From NCBI GenBank assembly GCA_028687585.1, contig JAQTZV010000033.1, forward strand, positions 1 to 60,299: a stretch of DNA of 60,299 nt, written 5' to 3'. The notes under the pieces were generated by a model that did not search any database, had not been told where the DNA came from, and saw nothing but the letters and a program-made list of their open reading frames with translations. Of this stretch, positions 1-6,885 are shown piece by piece. The stretch comes from Desulfuromonadaceae bacterium. GTDB taxonomy: Bacteria; Desulfobacterota; Desulfuromonadia; Geobacterales; Pseudopelobacteraceae. Position 1 is the first letter of the stretch. Each line of letters opens with the position of its first letter. Made by a program: the position numbers and the translations under genes.

Positions 1-107
1 GGTTCCTTTCAATAGGAATCCACGAAAGGCTTGAGCCGTATGAAGGGAAACCTTCTTGTACGGTTCTTAGGGGGGAAGGAGGCAGTAATGCTTCTGACCT
101 ACCCGGT
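1..107 (+). mobile_element. 3' end of a group II intron (domains V and VI)
   Basis: Positions 33-66 form a 34-nt hairpin with the sequence pattern of group II intron domain V (GAGCCGTATG at the 5' side, GTACGGTTC at the 3' side, GAAA-type tip). It is followed by a G-run and a second hairpin around 70-104 ending in TGACCTACCC, which fits domain VI with its bulged branch-point A. The rest of the intron and any reverse transcriptase lie upstream of the window. The exact 3' splice site cannot be fixed by eye; it should be within about 100-110. The intron lies in the sense orientation of the helicase gene that follows, so splicing could restore that gene. Confidence 0.85.
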
Positions 108-2117
108 GCGAAAGCGGTGAAGTACCTTACCTGTGCTAAACGCACGGTGATGGTATCGGAACCGCAGCTCATCCCCCAGTTGGCAAAGGAATACGCCAAC
201 GAGGGGTTCAATGTGCATGTCATCGACTCCTGGGAATCCCTGAAGGAACTTTCTGCAACCAGGCCACACGGTCTCTACCTGATCGCCTATACACGGCTCA
301 GGATGCACCCGAAATACCGGCTCTGTATCAAGAGTCGCAAAACCATCGTCAAGAAGGATGGTCACAGCTCCGTGGAATACACGGAAGTCTGTCCATCCTG
401 CCGTTCGCCTCTCTCCGAGAAGATCCGCAAGGGTGACAAACCCAAGTGTTCGTACTGCGGCGAACCGCTCTTTACCTATATCCCGGAAAATGACCGACCG
501 GTCATGACCTATCGTCGCTGGATCAGCGAGATCGAAAGCAACGGTACCGCCACGGAAGCCCGGACACACAACAAGCAGCTTCCGTACATCCGGCTCTTGA
601 AGCGGATACCGTTCGACCTTGCCATCTTCGACGAAGCCCACAACGCGGCCAACATGATGAGCAATCAGGGGACCGCGTTCATCCGGCTCGCCGCAACCGC
701 CAAGAAGGTTCTTGCCCTCACCGCCACCGTGACCAACGGCATGGCGAAATCCATCTACAACATCCTGTGGGGGTTGAATCCAATGCAAATGCGGAGTGCC
801 GGCTGGGAGATGAAGTCGGCCACTGATTTCCAGACCAAGTACGGTGCGTTCAAGACCGTCAGGAAAACCGACAAGAAAAACCGTCACCGTGAATCGGAGC
901 GTGTCACCACCTACGATACGGCTGGCATTTCACCGGCAGCCCTGATCTTTACGATTCCCAATTTCGTCAACGTGGACAGTGACGACTTCGACGACCTGCC
1001 GTCTGTGGAACGGGAAGTCATCAAGTGTCAATCACACGCCCTGGTGGAAACCTGTCACCGGAGCATCGAAAACATCATCGACAAGGCAGACCTGCCGCCG
1101 GAAGACCTCCTGGCAGCTGCAGCAGTCCGCAATGCCGCGTTTCTGCGCGTCAGCGACACGTTCCGGCATTACAACGACGAATTGAAACTGCGGGATATTC
1201 CGCTCGGCACGCTGCACCGGCTGTCGCTTCCCGACGGGGAGTTGCTGCTGGAAAAAGAAGAAAAACTGATCGGTATCGCCCAAGGGGTGATCGACCGGGG
1301 AGAGCGTCTGCTGGTCTATACCGGCAACACGCAGAAGATCGACATGCGTCCCGTCCTGAGACGAATCCTTCGGGATAACATACAGGGCGCCAGCATTGAG
1401 ATCCTGCCCGACTCGGTTGCTCCTGAAAAGCTGGTCGGATGGTTCGAGCAGGTAACGGCCCAGGTCGTTGTTGTCTCGTTCCACCGCGTCGCCACCGGTC
1501 TCAACCTATCCCAATTCAACAACCTTTGTTGGTATGACTATACGTCCAATACCAGACTGGCGGAACAGGGAGACGGGAGAATCCGTCGCGTCAATACCGC
1601 TGATATCCACCGGGCCCAGTTCGGGGAAGTTCGTCCCGTCCGCTACTGGTATCTCACCTCTTCGGAAGTCCAGGCGCTGCAGCTTGCCTACACCCTGGAG
1701 AAGAGGATGGTCGCCAAGCTCGCGGAAGGGGAAACACCGGACATCGACCCGGCTGAATGCAGCAGCAGCCAGTCTTTTTCATCCCTGATGACAAAAGCGC
1801 TCAAGGAGGGAAACTTCAACTACACGGACCCGTCGTCCCTGTTGAAGAAGATGACCCAGCACGAGAATGCCCGAGTCAGGGGGGACAACAAGGGAGAAGC
1901 GCCGATCAAAAGCAACATCATCCATCTTCCTATCACCAGACCGGAACCTGTTCCAGCTCCACCATCCATTGCCGTCATCCATTGTGAAGGCGGTAGAGAG
2001 GTCACACGGGATCTGCCGTTCGGCATGTACCAGACTTTGCTGGATGCGGGAGCCCTGGAGTTCACCCTGTTTGGCGTCTATGTGCGTAATCCCGCCCCCG
2101 GGCGAAAATACGCCTGA
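108..2117 (+). CDS. SF2 DEAH-type helicase, 3' exon (split by group II intron)
   Basis: The reading frame is open straight out of the intron end, so this is the downstream exon of a larger gene, not a protein starting at the GTG at 117. It encodes a DEAH box (IFDEAH, near 625-640), a four-cysteine zinc-ribbon-like stretch (CPSC...CSYCG, near 390-465) and a C-terminal helicase domain ending in the motif VI-like QGDGRIRR. The Walker A motif expected before the DEAH box is not here and must be in the upstream exon. The family is a SNF2/SF2-like ATPase found in conjugative element backbones; its substrate is unknown. Without splicing the protein would lack its ATP-binding loop. The leader of the next gene begins about 20 nt after the stop. 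Confidence 0.8.
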   Translation, partial: AKAVKYLTCAKRTVMVSEPQLIPQLAKEYANEGFNVHVIDSWESLKELSATRPHGLYLIAYTRLRMHPKYRLCIKSRKTIVKKDGHSSVEYTEVCPSCRSPLSEKIRKGDKPKCSYCGEPLFTYIPENDRPVMTYRRWISEIESNGTATEARTHNKQLPYIRLLKRIPFDLAIFDEAHNAANMMSNQGTAFIRLAATAKKVLALTATVTNGMAKSIYNILWGLNPMQMRSAGWEMKSATDFQTKYGAFKTVRKTDKKNRHRESERVTTYDTAGISPAALIFTIPNFVNVDSDDFDDLPSVEREVIKCQSHALVETCHRSIENIIDKADLPPEDLLAAAAVRNAAFLRVSDTFRHYNDELKLRDIPLGTLHRLSLPDGELLLEKEEKLIGIAQGVIDRGERLLVYTGNTQKIDMRPVLRRILRDNIQGASIEILPDSVAPEKLVGWFEQVTAQVVVVSFHRVATGLNLSQFNNLCWYDYTSNTRLAEQGDGRIRRVNTADIHRAQFGEVRPVRYWYLTSSEVQALQLAYTLEKRMVAKLAEGETPDIDPAECSSSQSFSSLMTKALKEGNFNYTDPSSLLKKMTQHENARVRGDNKGEAPIKSNIIHLPITRPEPVPAPPSIAVIHCEGGREVTRDLPFGMYQTLLDAGALEFTLFGVYVRNPAPGRKYA

Positions 2118-2130
2118 CGAAACCTCAACC

Positions 2131-2200
2131 ATCAACCCGTGCGGGGACAGACACCCCCGTAAGGGTCGATCTGTCTCCGCGCATTACAAGGAGACAGTCC
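2131..2200 (+). promoter_or_regulatory. radC-motif-like structured leader A
   Basis: The leader has a stem of GCGGGGACAGA (2141-2151) with TCTGTCTCCGC (2170-2180), closing over an inner hairpin (ACCC...GGGT). The ribosome-binding site GGAGACAG (2190-2197) is exactly complementary to CTGTCTCC (2171-2178), the 3' arm of that stem. The 3' arm can therefore pair with either the 5' arm or the RBS. The layout (AACCC-loop-GGGG start, long stem, RBS close to the ATG) resembles the radC RNA motif found upstream of conjugation-linked genes; assignment to that family is from memory. Confidence 0.6.
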
Positions 2201-2635
2201 ATGACAGACACCACACCAGAAAAACGCATCATCATTCCCGTTCACGACAACAGCGAGTTCTTCTCGGACAACGCTGACTACGCAGTCATCGATCTTGACG
2301 CCACGCTCATCGAGCGGATCAAGAAACTTGCGGTGGTTGTAAGGCAGATGAAAGCCTGCAAAATCAGCGAATTCAACCATGCCTGTGACTTCATGGCGGC
2401 TGACTGGGATGCCGAGCCGGACAACGGCAAGGTAGCCCTGAAGGAATTCGAGGGACGGATGGAGTGTAATACTCTGAACGTCACCGACAGTGATTTTTTC
2501 TGGTCTGGCTACTACAAACATACTGATGTTCGGTGGGAAACCGACACGGTGCTCCTTGTAGTGCTCGACGAGCCAGGCATCCATGATGAACGGGAAACTT
2601 GCACAGATGTGACCGGTCAAGGTGAATCACCATGA
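2201..2635 (+). CDS. hypothetical protein (144 aa) under leader A
   Basis: A soluble acidic protein of 144 residues with no motif I recognise. The ATG is preceded by AAGGAGACAGTCC, whose GGAGACAG core can pair with the leader, so the start is well supported. The stop overlaps the next ATG by 4 nt (ATGA), which indicates translational coupling with the 70-aa gene. Genes controlled by radC-type leaders often act on DNA or against restriction during conjugation. A role on entry into a recipient is therefore plausible, but it is inferred only from context. Confidence 0.7.
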   Translation: MTDTTPEKRIIIPVHDNSEFFSDNADYAVIDLDATLIERIKKLAVVVRQMKACKISEFNHACDFMAADWDAEPDNGKVALKEFEGRMECNTLNVTDSDFFWSGYYKHTDVRWETDTVLLVVLDEPGIHDERETCTDVTGQGESP

Positions 2636-2844
2636 GAGGGAAAGATCTGAGTTCTCTTGAGTGGCAACCCGTCAATGACCCCAATGGCATGACCGCCTAT
2701 GAAGCCTTTGATGCAAAAGGCCGTGGTTACTACCTGGTACGGAACAAGCACAAACCGGAGATGATGTTCGTTATCAGCGACGGTTTCACGGTTCCTCCCG
2801 GGTGGTACACCGACAAGGGCGGCTCTATCAGAAGAGTTTCCTGA
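2632..2844 (+). CDS. hypothetical small protein (70 aa)
   Basis: A 70-residue protein starting at an ATG that overlaps the stop of the preceding gene by 4 nt, so it is probably co-translated. It is rich in aromatic residues (GRGYYLV, PPGWYTDKGG) and has no signal peptide, cysteine cluster or recognised domain. It ends just before leader B. Function unknown. It could be a small partner of the 144-aa protein upstream. Confidence 0.65.
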   Translation: MRGKDLSSLEWQPVNDPNGMTAYEAFDAKGRGYYLVRNKHKPEMMFVISDGFTVPPGWYTDKGGSIRRVS

Positions 2845-2850
2845 CAATTA

Positions 2851-2928
2851 ACCGCCAACCCCATCGGGGAGATACGTCTCCCTTCGGGGTTTCTGTCTCC
2901 CCGCACCATCAATCAAAGGAGACAGACC
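2851..2928 (+). promoter_or_regulatory. radC-motif-like structured leader B
   Basis: CCCC (2859-2862) and GGGG (2866-2869) form a small stem, and CGGGGAGA (2865-2872) pairs with TCTCCCCG (2896-2903) around an inner CCC-TTC-GGGG hairpin. The RBS GGAGACAG (2918-2925) is exactly complementary to CTGTCTCC (2893-2900). This repeats the alternative-pairing arrangement of leader A with a different 5' arm. It is probably a cis-regulatory RNA of the radC-motif type. Confidence 0.6.
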
Positions 2929-3627
2929 ATGGCAGACTACATGAATCAATCAGTATTCCAACCTTCCATTCCCAAACACCTGATCAACGCCGAGGACCGA
3001 CGCATTATCGAGGCGTTCAGCATCACCTTTGAATCCGACGGCGAGGACAAGTTCTACCTCTACGCGGAGGAGTGGTGCTGTAATGGCTACCTCGATCCGG
3101 AGGAGCCCGGCGGAGAAGAGATCGAACTCAGTGAGGACGATCTTTTCAGCAGGTTCCAAGAGATTATTCGCCGCTCCAACGGTGAACTTCCCTGGATCTC
3201 CAAGGAAAGCGCCTATACCTGTTCGCGGATGAGACCGGATGGCTTCGGCGGCGGAGCAGTATTCATCACCGTTGATGACATCCAGTACAGCTTTACCGGC
3301 CAATGGCTGGAACAGCGGATCAGCGAAACAGAAACCGTCGATATCGGCCCCCAGACGGAAGATCCACCTCCGTCCAAACCGATTGTCGGCGTGGTCCTCG
3401 AAGGCGGTCTGGTGCAGAGCATTGTCAGCAATGCACCGGAGCAGATTCCGGAAATGGACGTGATTATTCTCGACTACGATGTCGAGGGGTTCGAGGAAGA
3501 ATGTCTCCTCAAGGTTCCCCAGAGCAGCGGCGAAATTGCCCATGCCGTAGGACACATCGAGAAGATTACCGAGTCCGGAATCGATCTGGGAATGGTTCTC
3601 AATCAAATGAACGTAAGGGGGTGGTGA
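2929..3627 (+). CDS. hypothetical acidic protein (232 aa) under leader B
   Basis: A 232-residue, strongly acidic cytoplasmic protein (EEPGGEEIELSEDD near residues 58-71) with two parts joined by a proline-rich linker (PPPSKP, near 146-151). No known domain is recognised. High acidity and a position under a radC-type leader are shared with DNA-mimic anti-restriction proteins, but no ArdA-like motif is visible, so that is only a guess. Start: ATG with AAAGGAGACAGACC, part of the leader structure. The next gene begins 1 nt after the stop. Confidence 0.7.
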   Translation: MADYMNQSVFQPSIPKHLINAEDRRIIEAFSITFESDGEDKFYLYAEEWCCNGYLDPEEPGGEEIELSEDDLFSRFQEIIRRSNGELPWISKESAYTCSRMRPDGFGGGAVFITVDDIQYSFTGQWLEQRISETETVDIGPQTEDPPPSKPIVGVVLEGGLVQSIVSNAPEQIPEMDVIILDYDVEGFEEECLLKVPQSSGEIAHAVGHIEKITESGIDLGMVLNQMNVRGW

Positions 3628-3628
3628 C

Positions 3629-4150
3629 ATGAGCCCTCTTGAGCGAACGGCAGACGAACCGACCAACGAGGAGCGTGCCGACCGAATCGACACGGTTATG
3701 CAGGCCTACTGCCTGACACTCGAAGGACGGGATTTCGATGGCGATGAGGACGACGTGAAGGATCTGCTCGCTGACCTGATGCACTTCTGTCAGCGGATGG
3801 AGATTGACTTTGAGGAAAATCTCCGCGTCGCCCGCAACAACTACAACCATGAACGGCTCGCGAAACAGGGCGATACCGGTCAGCTCGGCTGCCCGGTATG
3901 CGGCTGCTTTCTGGAAGTCACCCGTACCGACACTCTGTTGGGGATCGACCGGGAACTGTACGATTGCCAGGAATGCGACGAGACCTTCATCCTGGAACTG
4001 AATGCCCCGGACAGTCCACTCGAACGGGCCGTTAAATGTGTCGGCTGCGGCAACATGATTCCGCAGGACTCAGCACGCATCCTGTACCAGCGGGACGACT
4101 ACGCCCACTTTATCGGCGAGTGCTGCTGGGACGAACGGCTGCGAGACTGA
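3629..4150 (+). CDS. zinc-ribbon protein (173 aa)
   Basis: A 173-residue protein with an acidic helical N-terminal half and a C-terminal half carrying paired cysteines: C88/C91 and C113/C116 (one zinc ribbon), then C137/C140 and C165/C166 (a second possible site). This predicts binding of one or two zinc ions, and hence nucleic-acid or protein binding. The ATG is one base after the upstream stop, and GGGGGTGG serves as the RBS, so it belongs to the leader B transcript. No homologous family is recognised. Confidence 0.65.
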   Translation: MSPLERTADEPTNEERADRIDTVMQAYCLTLEGRDFDGDEDDVKDLLADLMHFCQRMEIDFEENLRVARNNYNHERLAKQGDTGQLGCPVCGCFLEVTRTDTLLGIDRELYDCQECDETFILELNAPDSPLERAVKCVGCGNMIPQDSARILYQRDDYAHFIGECCWDERLRD

Positions 4151-4163
4151 AAGGAGACTGACA

Positions 4164-4676
4164 ATGACCCTTAACGCAACGTTACAGGCGGCACGGGATA
4201 TGGGAGTACCAGTGCGTTACGCAGTAATGCGCCGGCTTGCCTTCCTGCAACCGCAAATCAAACATCTGGAGCGTGAAATCTGGGGAGCACGACGGCGGAT
4301 AGAACGCAGTCGCGATCCTCTGGTTAAGGCCCTGACTGAGTCCTTTATCAGAGACCAGGAAAAGGAGCTGCGCCCCCTGAAACGGGAGGCGACGGCGCTC
4401 CTGAACCATGTCAACGGCAAGGAGACGGTGCAGACGCCCGGCGGGATCACCCCGGAGATGATCGACCAAGCCCGGCAGTATCCCATCACCAGCATCATCG
4501 ACTTCCCCAAGGGAAGGCACCGGTGCTGTCCGTTTCACGAGGACAGCAATCCGTCAATGGCTCTGTATGACAACCATGTCCACTGTTTCGTCTGCAACCG
4601 GTCATGGGATTCCATCAGTGCTGTTATGGAGCTGGATGCGGTGGGCTTCCGGGAAGCCGTGTTGGCGCTCCAGTAA
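4164..4676 (+). CDS. CHC2 zinc-finger (DnaG-type) protein
   Basis: 170 residues. The N-terminal ~90 residues are basic and helical with coiled-coil character. The C-terminal part has a primase-type CHC2 zinc finger: CPFH (122-125) and CFVC (141-144), with the usual HEDSNPS and ALYDN...HCF contexts. In DnaG this domain binds single-stranded template DNA. No TOPRIM or polymerase domain follows, so this is a stand-alone DNA-binding module, as is common on conjugative elements. Start: ATG with AAAGGAGACTGACA; it follows the zinc-ribbon gene by 13 nt. Confidence 0.8.
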   Translation: MTLNATLQAARDMGVPVRYAVMRRLAFLQPQIKHLEREIWGARRRIERSRDPLVKALTESFIRDQEKELRPLKREATALLNHVNGKETVQTPGGITPEMIDQARQYPITSIIDFPKGRHRCCPFHEDSNPSMALYDNHVHCFVCNRSWDSISAVMELDAVGFREAVLALQ

Positions 4677-4689
4677 TCTGAATCAATAA

Positions 4690-4756
4690 CTTCAACCCTA
4701 TGGGGGCGGACACTGCCCTCGGGGCGAGTCCGCCCTCAATATTTTAGGAGGCGGAC
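4690..4756 (+). promoter_or_regulatory. radC-motif-like structured leader C (upstream of radC)
   Basis: GGGCGGAC (4704-4711) pairs with GTCCGCCC (4728-4735) around an inner GCCC/GGGC hairpin. The sequence directly before the radC ATG, GGCGGAC (4750-4756), is complementary to GTCCGCC (4728-4734). The stem and RBS sequences differ from leaders A and B, yet the alternative pairing is kept, which amounts to natural covariation. The position upstream of a radC gene supports the radC RNA motif assignment. Confidence 0.7.
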
Positions 4757-5248
4757 ATGAATCTCGATCTCTTCGGAGAACCAGTAGCACCAACTACAAA
4801 ACGAATCTTCATAAAATCAATCGAAGCCCGTTACCGCAACGAGGTTGTCAGAGATGACGCTCCGCAGTGGGTATCGAAGCGGTTTACGCAACCACAGCAA
4901 GTATTTGAAATGTTCCGGGATCTCCGTCTGGAGACGAAGGAGCACTTCATCGTTCTGCATCTGGACGGCAAAAACCGGATCGTCTGCTTTGACCGAGTAT
5001 CGATTGGCTCGCTTAATCAGGCCATCGTCCATAGTCGCGAGGTCTTCAAAACGGCATGCCTGTCAAATGCGGCTGCCGTGCTCCTCGTGCATAATCATCC
5101 TACAGGTGACCCGACCCCCAGCAGTGAAGATATCGCCATTACCAGACGTCTCAAGGAAAGTGGCGAGATCCTCGGCATCAAGGTTCTGGATCACATCATT
5201 GTCGGTGATGGAGAGTTCCTGAGTTTTGTTGAACGGGGACTCTTGTAA
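4757..5248 (+). CDS. radC: RadC-like JAB-domain protein
   Basis: 163 residues covering the JAB/MPN-like core of RadC: E62 in ETKEHF, the metal-binding HNHPTGDPTPSSED motif (112-125) and the GIKVLDHIIVG strand. It lacks the N-terminal helix-hairpin-helix part of chromosomal RadC, as is typical of the shorter versions on plasmids and integrative elements. The biochemical role of RadC is unsettled; the old DNA-repair claim was withdrawn, and a DNA-related role in mobile elements is inferred. Start: ATG preceded by AGGAGGCGGAC inside leader C. A strong hairpin follows the stop. Confidence 0.9.
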   Translation: MNLDLFGEPVAPTTKRIFIKSIEARYRNEVVRDDAPQWVSKRFTQPQQVFEMFRDLRLETKEHFIVLHLDGKNRIVCFDRVSIGSLNQAIVHSREVFKTACLSNAAAVLLVHNHPTGDPTPSSEDIAITRRLKESGEILGIKVLDHIIVGDGEFLSFVERGLL

Positions 5249-5253
5249 ATAAC

Positions 5254-5283
5254 GGGGGAGCGGCGCTTAGTGCGCCCTCCCCC
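5254..5283 (+). terminator. GC-rich hairpin after radC
   Basis: GGGGGAG (5254-5260) pairs with CTCCCCC (5277-5283) around GGCGC/GCGCC, 5 nt after the radC stop. There is no T-run after it, so it may be a processing or stability hairpin, or the first part of the next leader, rather than a rho-independent terminator. Confidence 0.5.
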
Positions 5284-5389
5284 ACCCTCTCCCCCTCCGG
5301 TTCAAGAGGGTTCCCTGGAATCACCGTCCCGACGGTGGTTGCAGGGAACCCTCTTGGGCCACCATCACAACGATAAAGGGGAGAGAGTC
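5284..5389 (+). promoter_or_regulatory. leader D with long inverted repeat
   Basis: CTCTCCCC (5287-5294) is exactly complementary to the RBS segment GGGGAGAG (5378-5385) of the next small gene, as in leaders A-C. Between them is a long perfect inverted repeat: CAAGAGGGTTCCCTG (5303-5317) with CAGGGAACCCTCTTG (5342-5356), enclosing CACCGT/ACGGTG (5322-5327, 5332-5337). The long hairpin is absent from the other leaders and could be a later insertion or a built-in switch arm. Confidence 0.5.
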
Positions 5390-5527
5390 ATGTCAGTTAG
5401 AGCACGCATTAACGGTAGGGAATTTACACTTTCGTGGGAGGAATTCGAGAAAGCACTGATGCGGAGTAGTCTGTCAGGAGGTGAATTCGAGGTTCTTACA
5501 ATATTTACGGGAGTGAAACCCTACTAG
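5390..5527 (+). CDS. small hypothetical protein (45 aa)
   Basis: A 45-residue ORF beginning with MSVRARINGREFTLSWEEF. It has a strong purine-rich RBS (AAAGGGGAGAGAG) ending 4 nt before the ATG, which can also pair with leader D. The size and RBS complementarity support it as a real gene although no family is recognised. It is followed by a rho-independent terminator and closes the left backbone transcript. Confidence 0.6.
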   Translation: MSVRARINGREFTLSWEEFEKALMRSSLSGGEFEVLTIFTGVKPY

Positions 5528-5565
5528 AGTCTTCAGATCGGACATACCCGTCCGGCCTGGATAGA

Positions 5566-5595
5566 GGCGGCCCTTGTGGTCGCCTTTATATTTTT
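5566..5595 (+). terminator. rho-independent terminator
   Basis: GGCGGCC (5566-5572) pairs with GGTCGCC (5578-5584) and is followed by TTTATATTTTT. It ends the rightward backbone transcript at the border of the accessory region. Confidence 0.75.
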
Positions 5596-5599
5596 CCAG

Positions 5600-5637
5600 C
5601 ACAATAATCTAGCTGTGGCAATACACAATAATCTAGC
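5600..5637 (+). repeat. 24-bp-period direct repeat, left copy of an inverted pair
   Basis: CACAATAATCTAGC occurs at 5600-5613 and again at 5624-5637, separated by TGTGGCAATA. The same architecture, inverted and about 74% identical over 38 bp, is found at 6085-6122, on the other side of the XRE regulator. Two-box ends of this kind are seen at transposon ends (multiple transposase-binding boxes) and at operator pairs; which applies here is unknown. Confidence 0.65.
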
Positions 5638-5660
5638 GATGACAACTCGCAGCCCATCCT

Positions 5661-5897
5661 TCATATCACGTTTCTCAAATTTGCCCACGACCGAACATTC
5701 GCTTCCAGTTCAAGGCCAAGACACTTGAAAACTTGCAGCACCTTGTTGAGTTGAACGGTTTCCTTGCCGTTTTCCAAGGCAGAGAAGAACGCATAGCTCA
5801 CGCCACAGACGCCGGCAGCCTCTTCCAAAGTAAGGCCGTCATCTTTGCGTTTCTGCCTTATGATTCGCCCTATGTCTATTGGAGTAATAATTTTCAT
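5661..5897 (-). CDS. XRE/HipB-like helix-turn-helix regulator
   Basis: 78 residues forming a single XRE-type HTH domain: RQKRKDDGLTLEEAAGVCGVS, then the recognition-helix region YAFFSALENGKETVQLNKVLQVFKCLGLELE. This resembles HipB-type antitoxin/repressor proteins. No hipA-like kinase follows it; the downstream side holds only repeats and a convergent terminator, so it is an orphan. It lies between the inverted repeat pair 5600-5637/6085-6122. It may repress its own promoter through the palindrome at 5961-5982. Confidence 0.8.
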   Translation of the reverse strand: MKIITPIDIGRIIRQKRKDDGLTLEEAAGVCGVSYAFFSALENGKETVQLNKVLQVFKCLGLELEANVRSWANLRNVI

Positions 5898-5960
5898 TTG
5901 AAACCCACAAAATATCTACGCTCGCATATTTATCATGGAGTAACCGCATTTCTGCTCAAG

Positions 5961-5982
5961 AATATATACGAACGAATATATT
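5961..5982. promoter_or_regulatory. palindrome upstream of the XRE gene
   Basis: AATATAT (5961-5967) and ATATATT (5976-5982) are inverted around ACGAACGA, about 65 bp upstream of the regulator's start codon and in AT-rich DNA. It is a candidate operator/promoter for the orphan XRE gene. Confidence 0.4.
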
Positions 5983-6084
5983 TTATCGCAAATGAGGAAA
6001 AAATTTGATCCCTGATATGAACACGCATGAGAAGGAACACAGGAGATTGAGCGCTTCATTAAGCCGCCAGCGCCTGAAGGATTT

Positions 6085-6122
6085 ACTATGTTTTTGTGTA
6101 TTGCATCAACTATGTTTTTGTG
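6085..6122 (-). repeat. 24-bp-period direct repeat, right copy of an inverted pair
   Basis: ACTATGTTTTTGTG occurs at 6085-6098 and 6109-6122. Read on the minus strand it is the inverted, diverged partner of 5600-5637: both copies carry GCAATACACAA between the boxes. Together they bracket about 450 bp containing the XRE gene. Confidence 0.65.
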
Positions 6123-6161
6123 CTGATTCGTCTGCAAATTCAACATTTAATCAGGGCTAAC

Positions 6162-6338
6162 TTACGGCGACAAACGAGAGCTTTTAACCTTATCTTCGCG
6201 ATCAAGAAGTCGTTGAGCCCATTCGCGGGCACGATGATACCGTTCCAGCTGACTCGCGCTGGGGAGTTGGCCGCTGGTCATGGCACTGGATGCCTCCAGT
6301 AATTCCTGGAGCGATGCCAGCAGATCCTCATTACTCAT
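6162..6338 (-). CDS. small hypothetical protein (58 aa)
   Basis: A 58-residue helical, charged protein (MSNEDLLASLQELLEASSAM...). The ATG at 6338 is chosen over an upstream one because GGAGG lies 8 nt before it. No recognised family. It stands alone between the XRE region and a decayed abiEii fragment. It could be an antitoxin-like remnant of a lost two-gene system. Confidence 0.5.
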   Translation of the reverse strand: MSNEDLLASLQELLEASSAMTSGQLPSASQLERYHRAREWAQRLLDREDKVKSSRLSP

Positions 6339-6380
6339 TACAGAAACCTCCATTTGTTGTTATCCTTCGGTCTTAATTCG

Positions 6381-6433
6381 GCTTGCCACATCCTGAAAGA
6401 AATCGTGCGATCAGAGGGCAAGCATCTGCTGAT
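6381..6433 (-). pseudogene. 3' fragment of an AbiEii-type toxin gene
   Basis: This 53-bp stretch matches 8685-8737, the C-terminal coding end of the intact AbiEii gene, at all but one base. The single change turns TGG (Trp) into TGA, so the fragment reads QQMLAL-stop-SHDFFQDVAS. Flanking DNA is unrelated to the intact copy. It is the scar of a second abiE locus that was deleted or recombined away. Confidence 0.8.
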
Positions 6434-6483
6434 AAATTCAAATTCCGACAGAAACATATTAAAGAATATTTTCAATGCAAAAT

Positions 6484-6861
6484 CTATTTCAGAATTCCAG
6501 CTTTAACTGCATCATCAATAAAACTTTCCTCAATCGCTTCTTTTGCCCACGATTCTTTGCATTGAACCAAAACCCTGGCCGCGCCTTCTGCTACCGCAGG
6601 AATATTACTCCACAGGGCGTTGCGGATCGACCGCAGTTCATTCGCAGTGGCTTTTCTGCCATCAGCCCAGTTCCTGCATTGTTGACACAGGAGTGCCAAG
6701 GAATCCATGTCAGGTGATACATCAGGCTTATAATCCCATACCCGGAGATCATCTTTACTCTCGCACCACTCACACTTGAAGCCGGCCCGTTTGCCGATGG
6801 ATTTCCCAAAGGAGCTGATCTCTTCCAGACGTTCTTGGTTACCCTGATATCCTTTTGCCAT
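6484..6861 (-). CDS. PhnA-like zinc-finger protein
   Basis: 125 residues beginning MAKGYQGNQERLEEISSFGK, with two CxxC pairs (CEWC and CQQC) and a following LRSIRNALWS...PAVAEGAARVL segment, as in the PhnA/YjdM-like family. Such proteins bind zinc; despite the name, a role in phosphonate metabolism is not established. The gene sits just downstream of the first HU/IHF gene and is read in the same direction. It may be a passenger gene here. Confidence 0.6.
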   Translation of the reverse strand: MAKGYQGNQERLEEISSFGKSIGKRAGFKCEWCESKDDLRVWDYKPDVSPDMDSLALLCQQCRNWADGRKATANELRSIRNALWSNIPAVAEGAARVLVQCKESWAKEAIEESFIDDAVKAGILK

Positions 6862-6885
6862 GGGTGTCCTGTGAATTCATGATTT

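Noticed and set aside
99..887. 262-aa minus-strand open frame opposite the helicase
   Set aside because: It lies antisense to a clear helicase frame with intact motifs, has no RBS, and its sequence shows no domain; typical shadow frame in GC-rich DNA.
5661..5897. hipBA toxin-antitoxin system
   Set aside because: Only the HipB-like regulator is present; no HipA kinase lies downstream or nearby.
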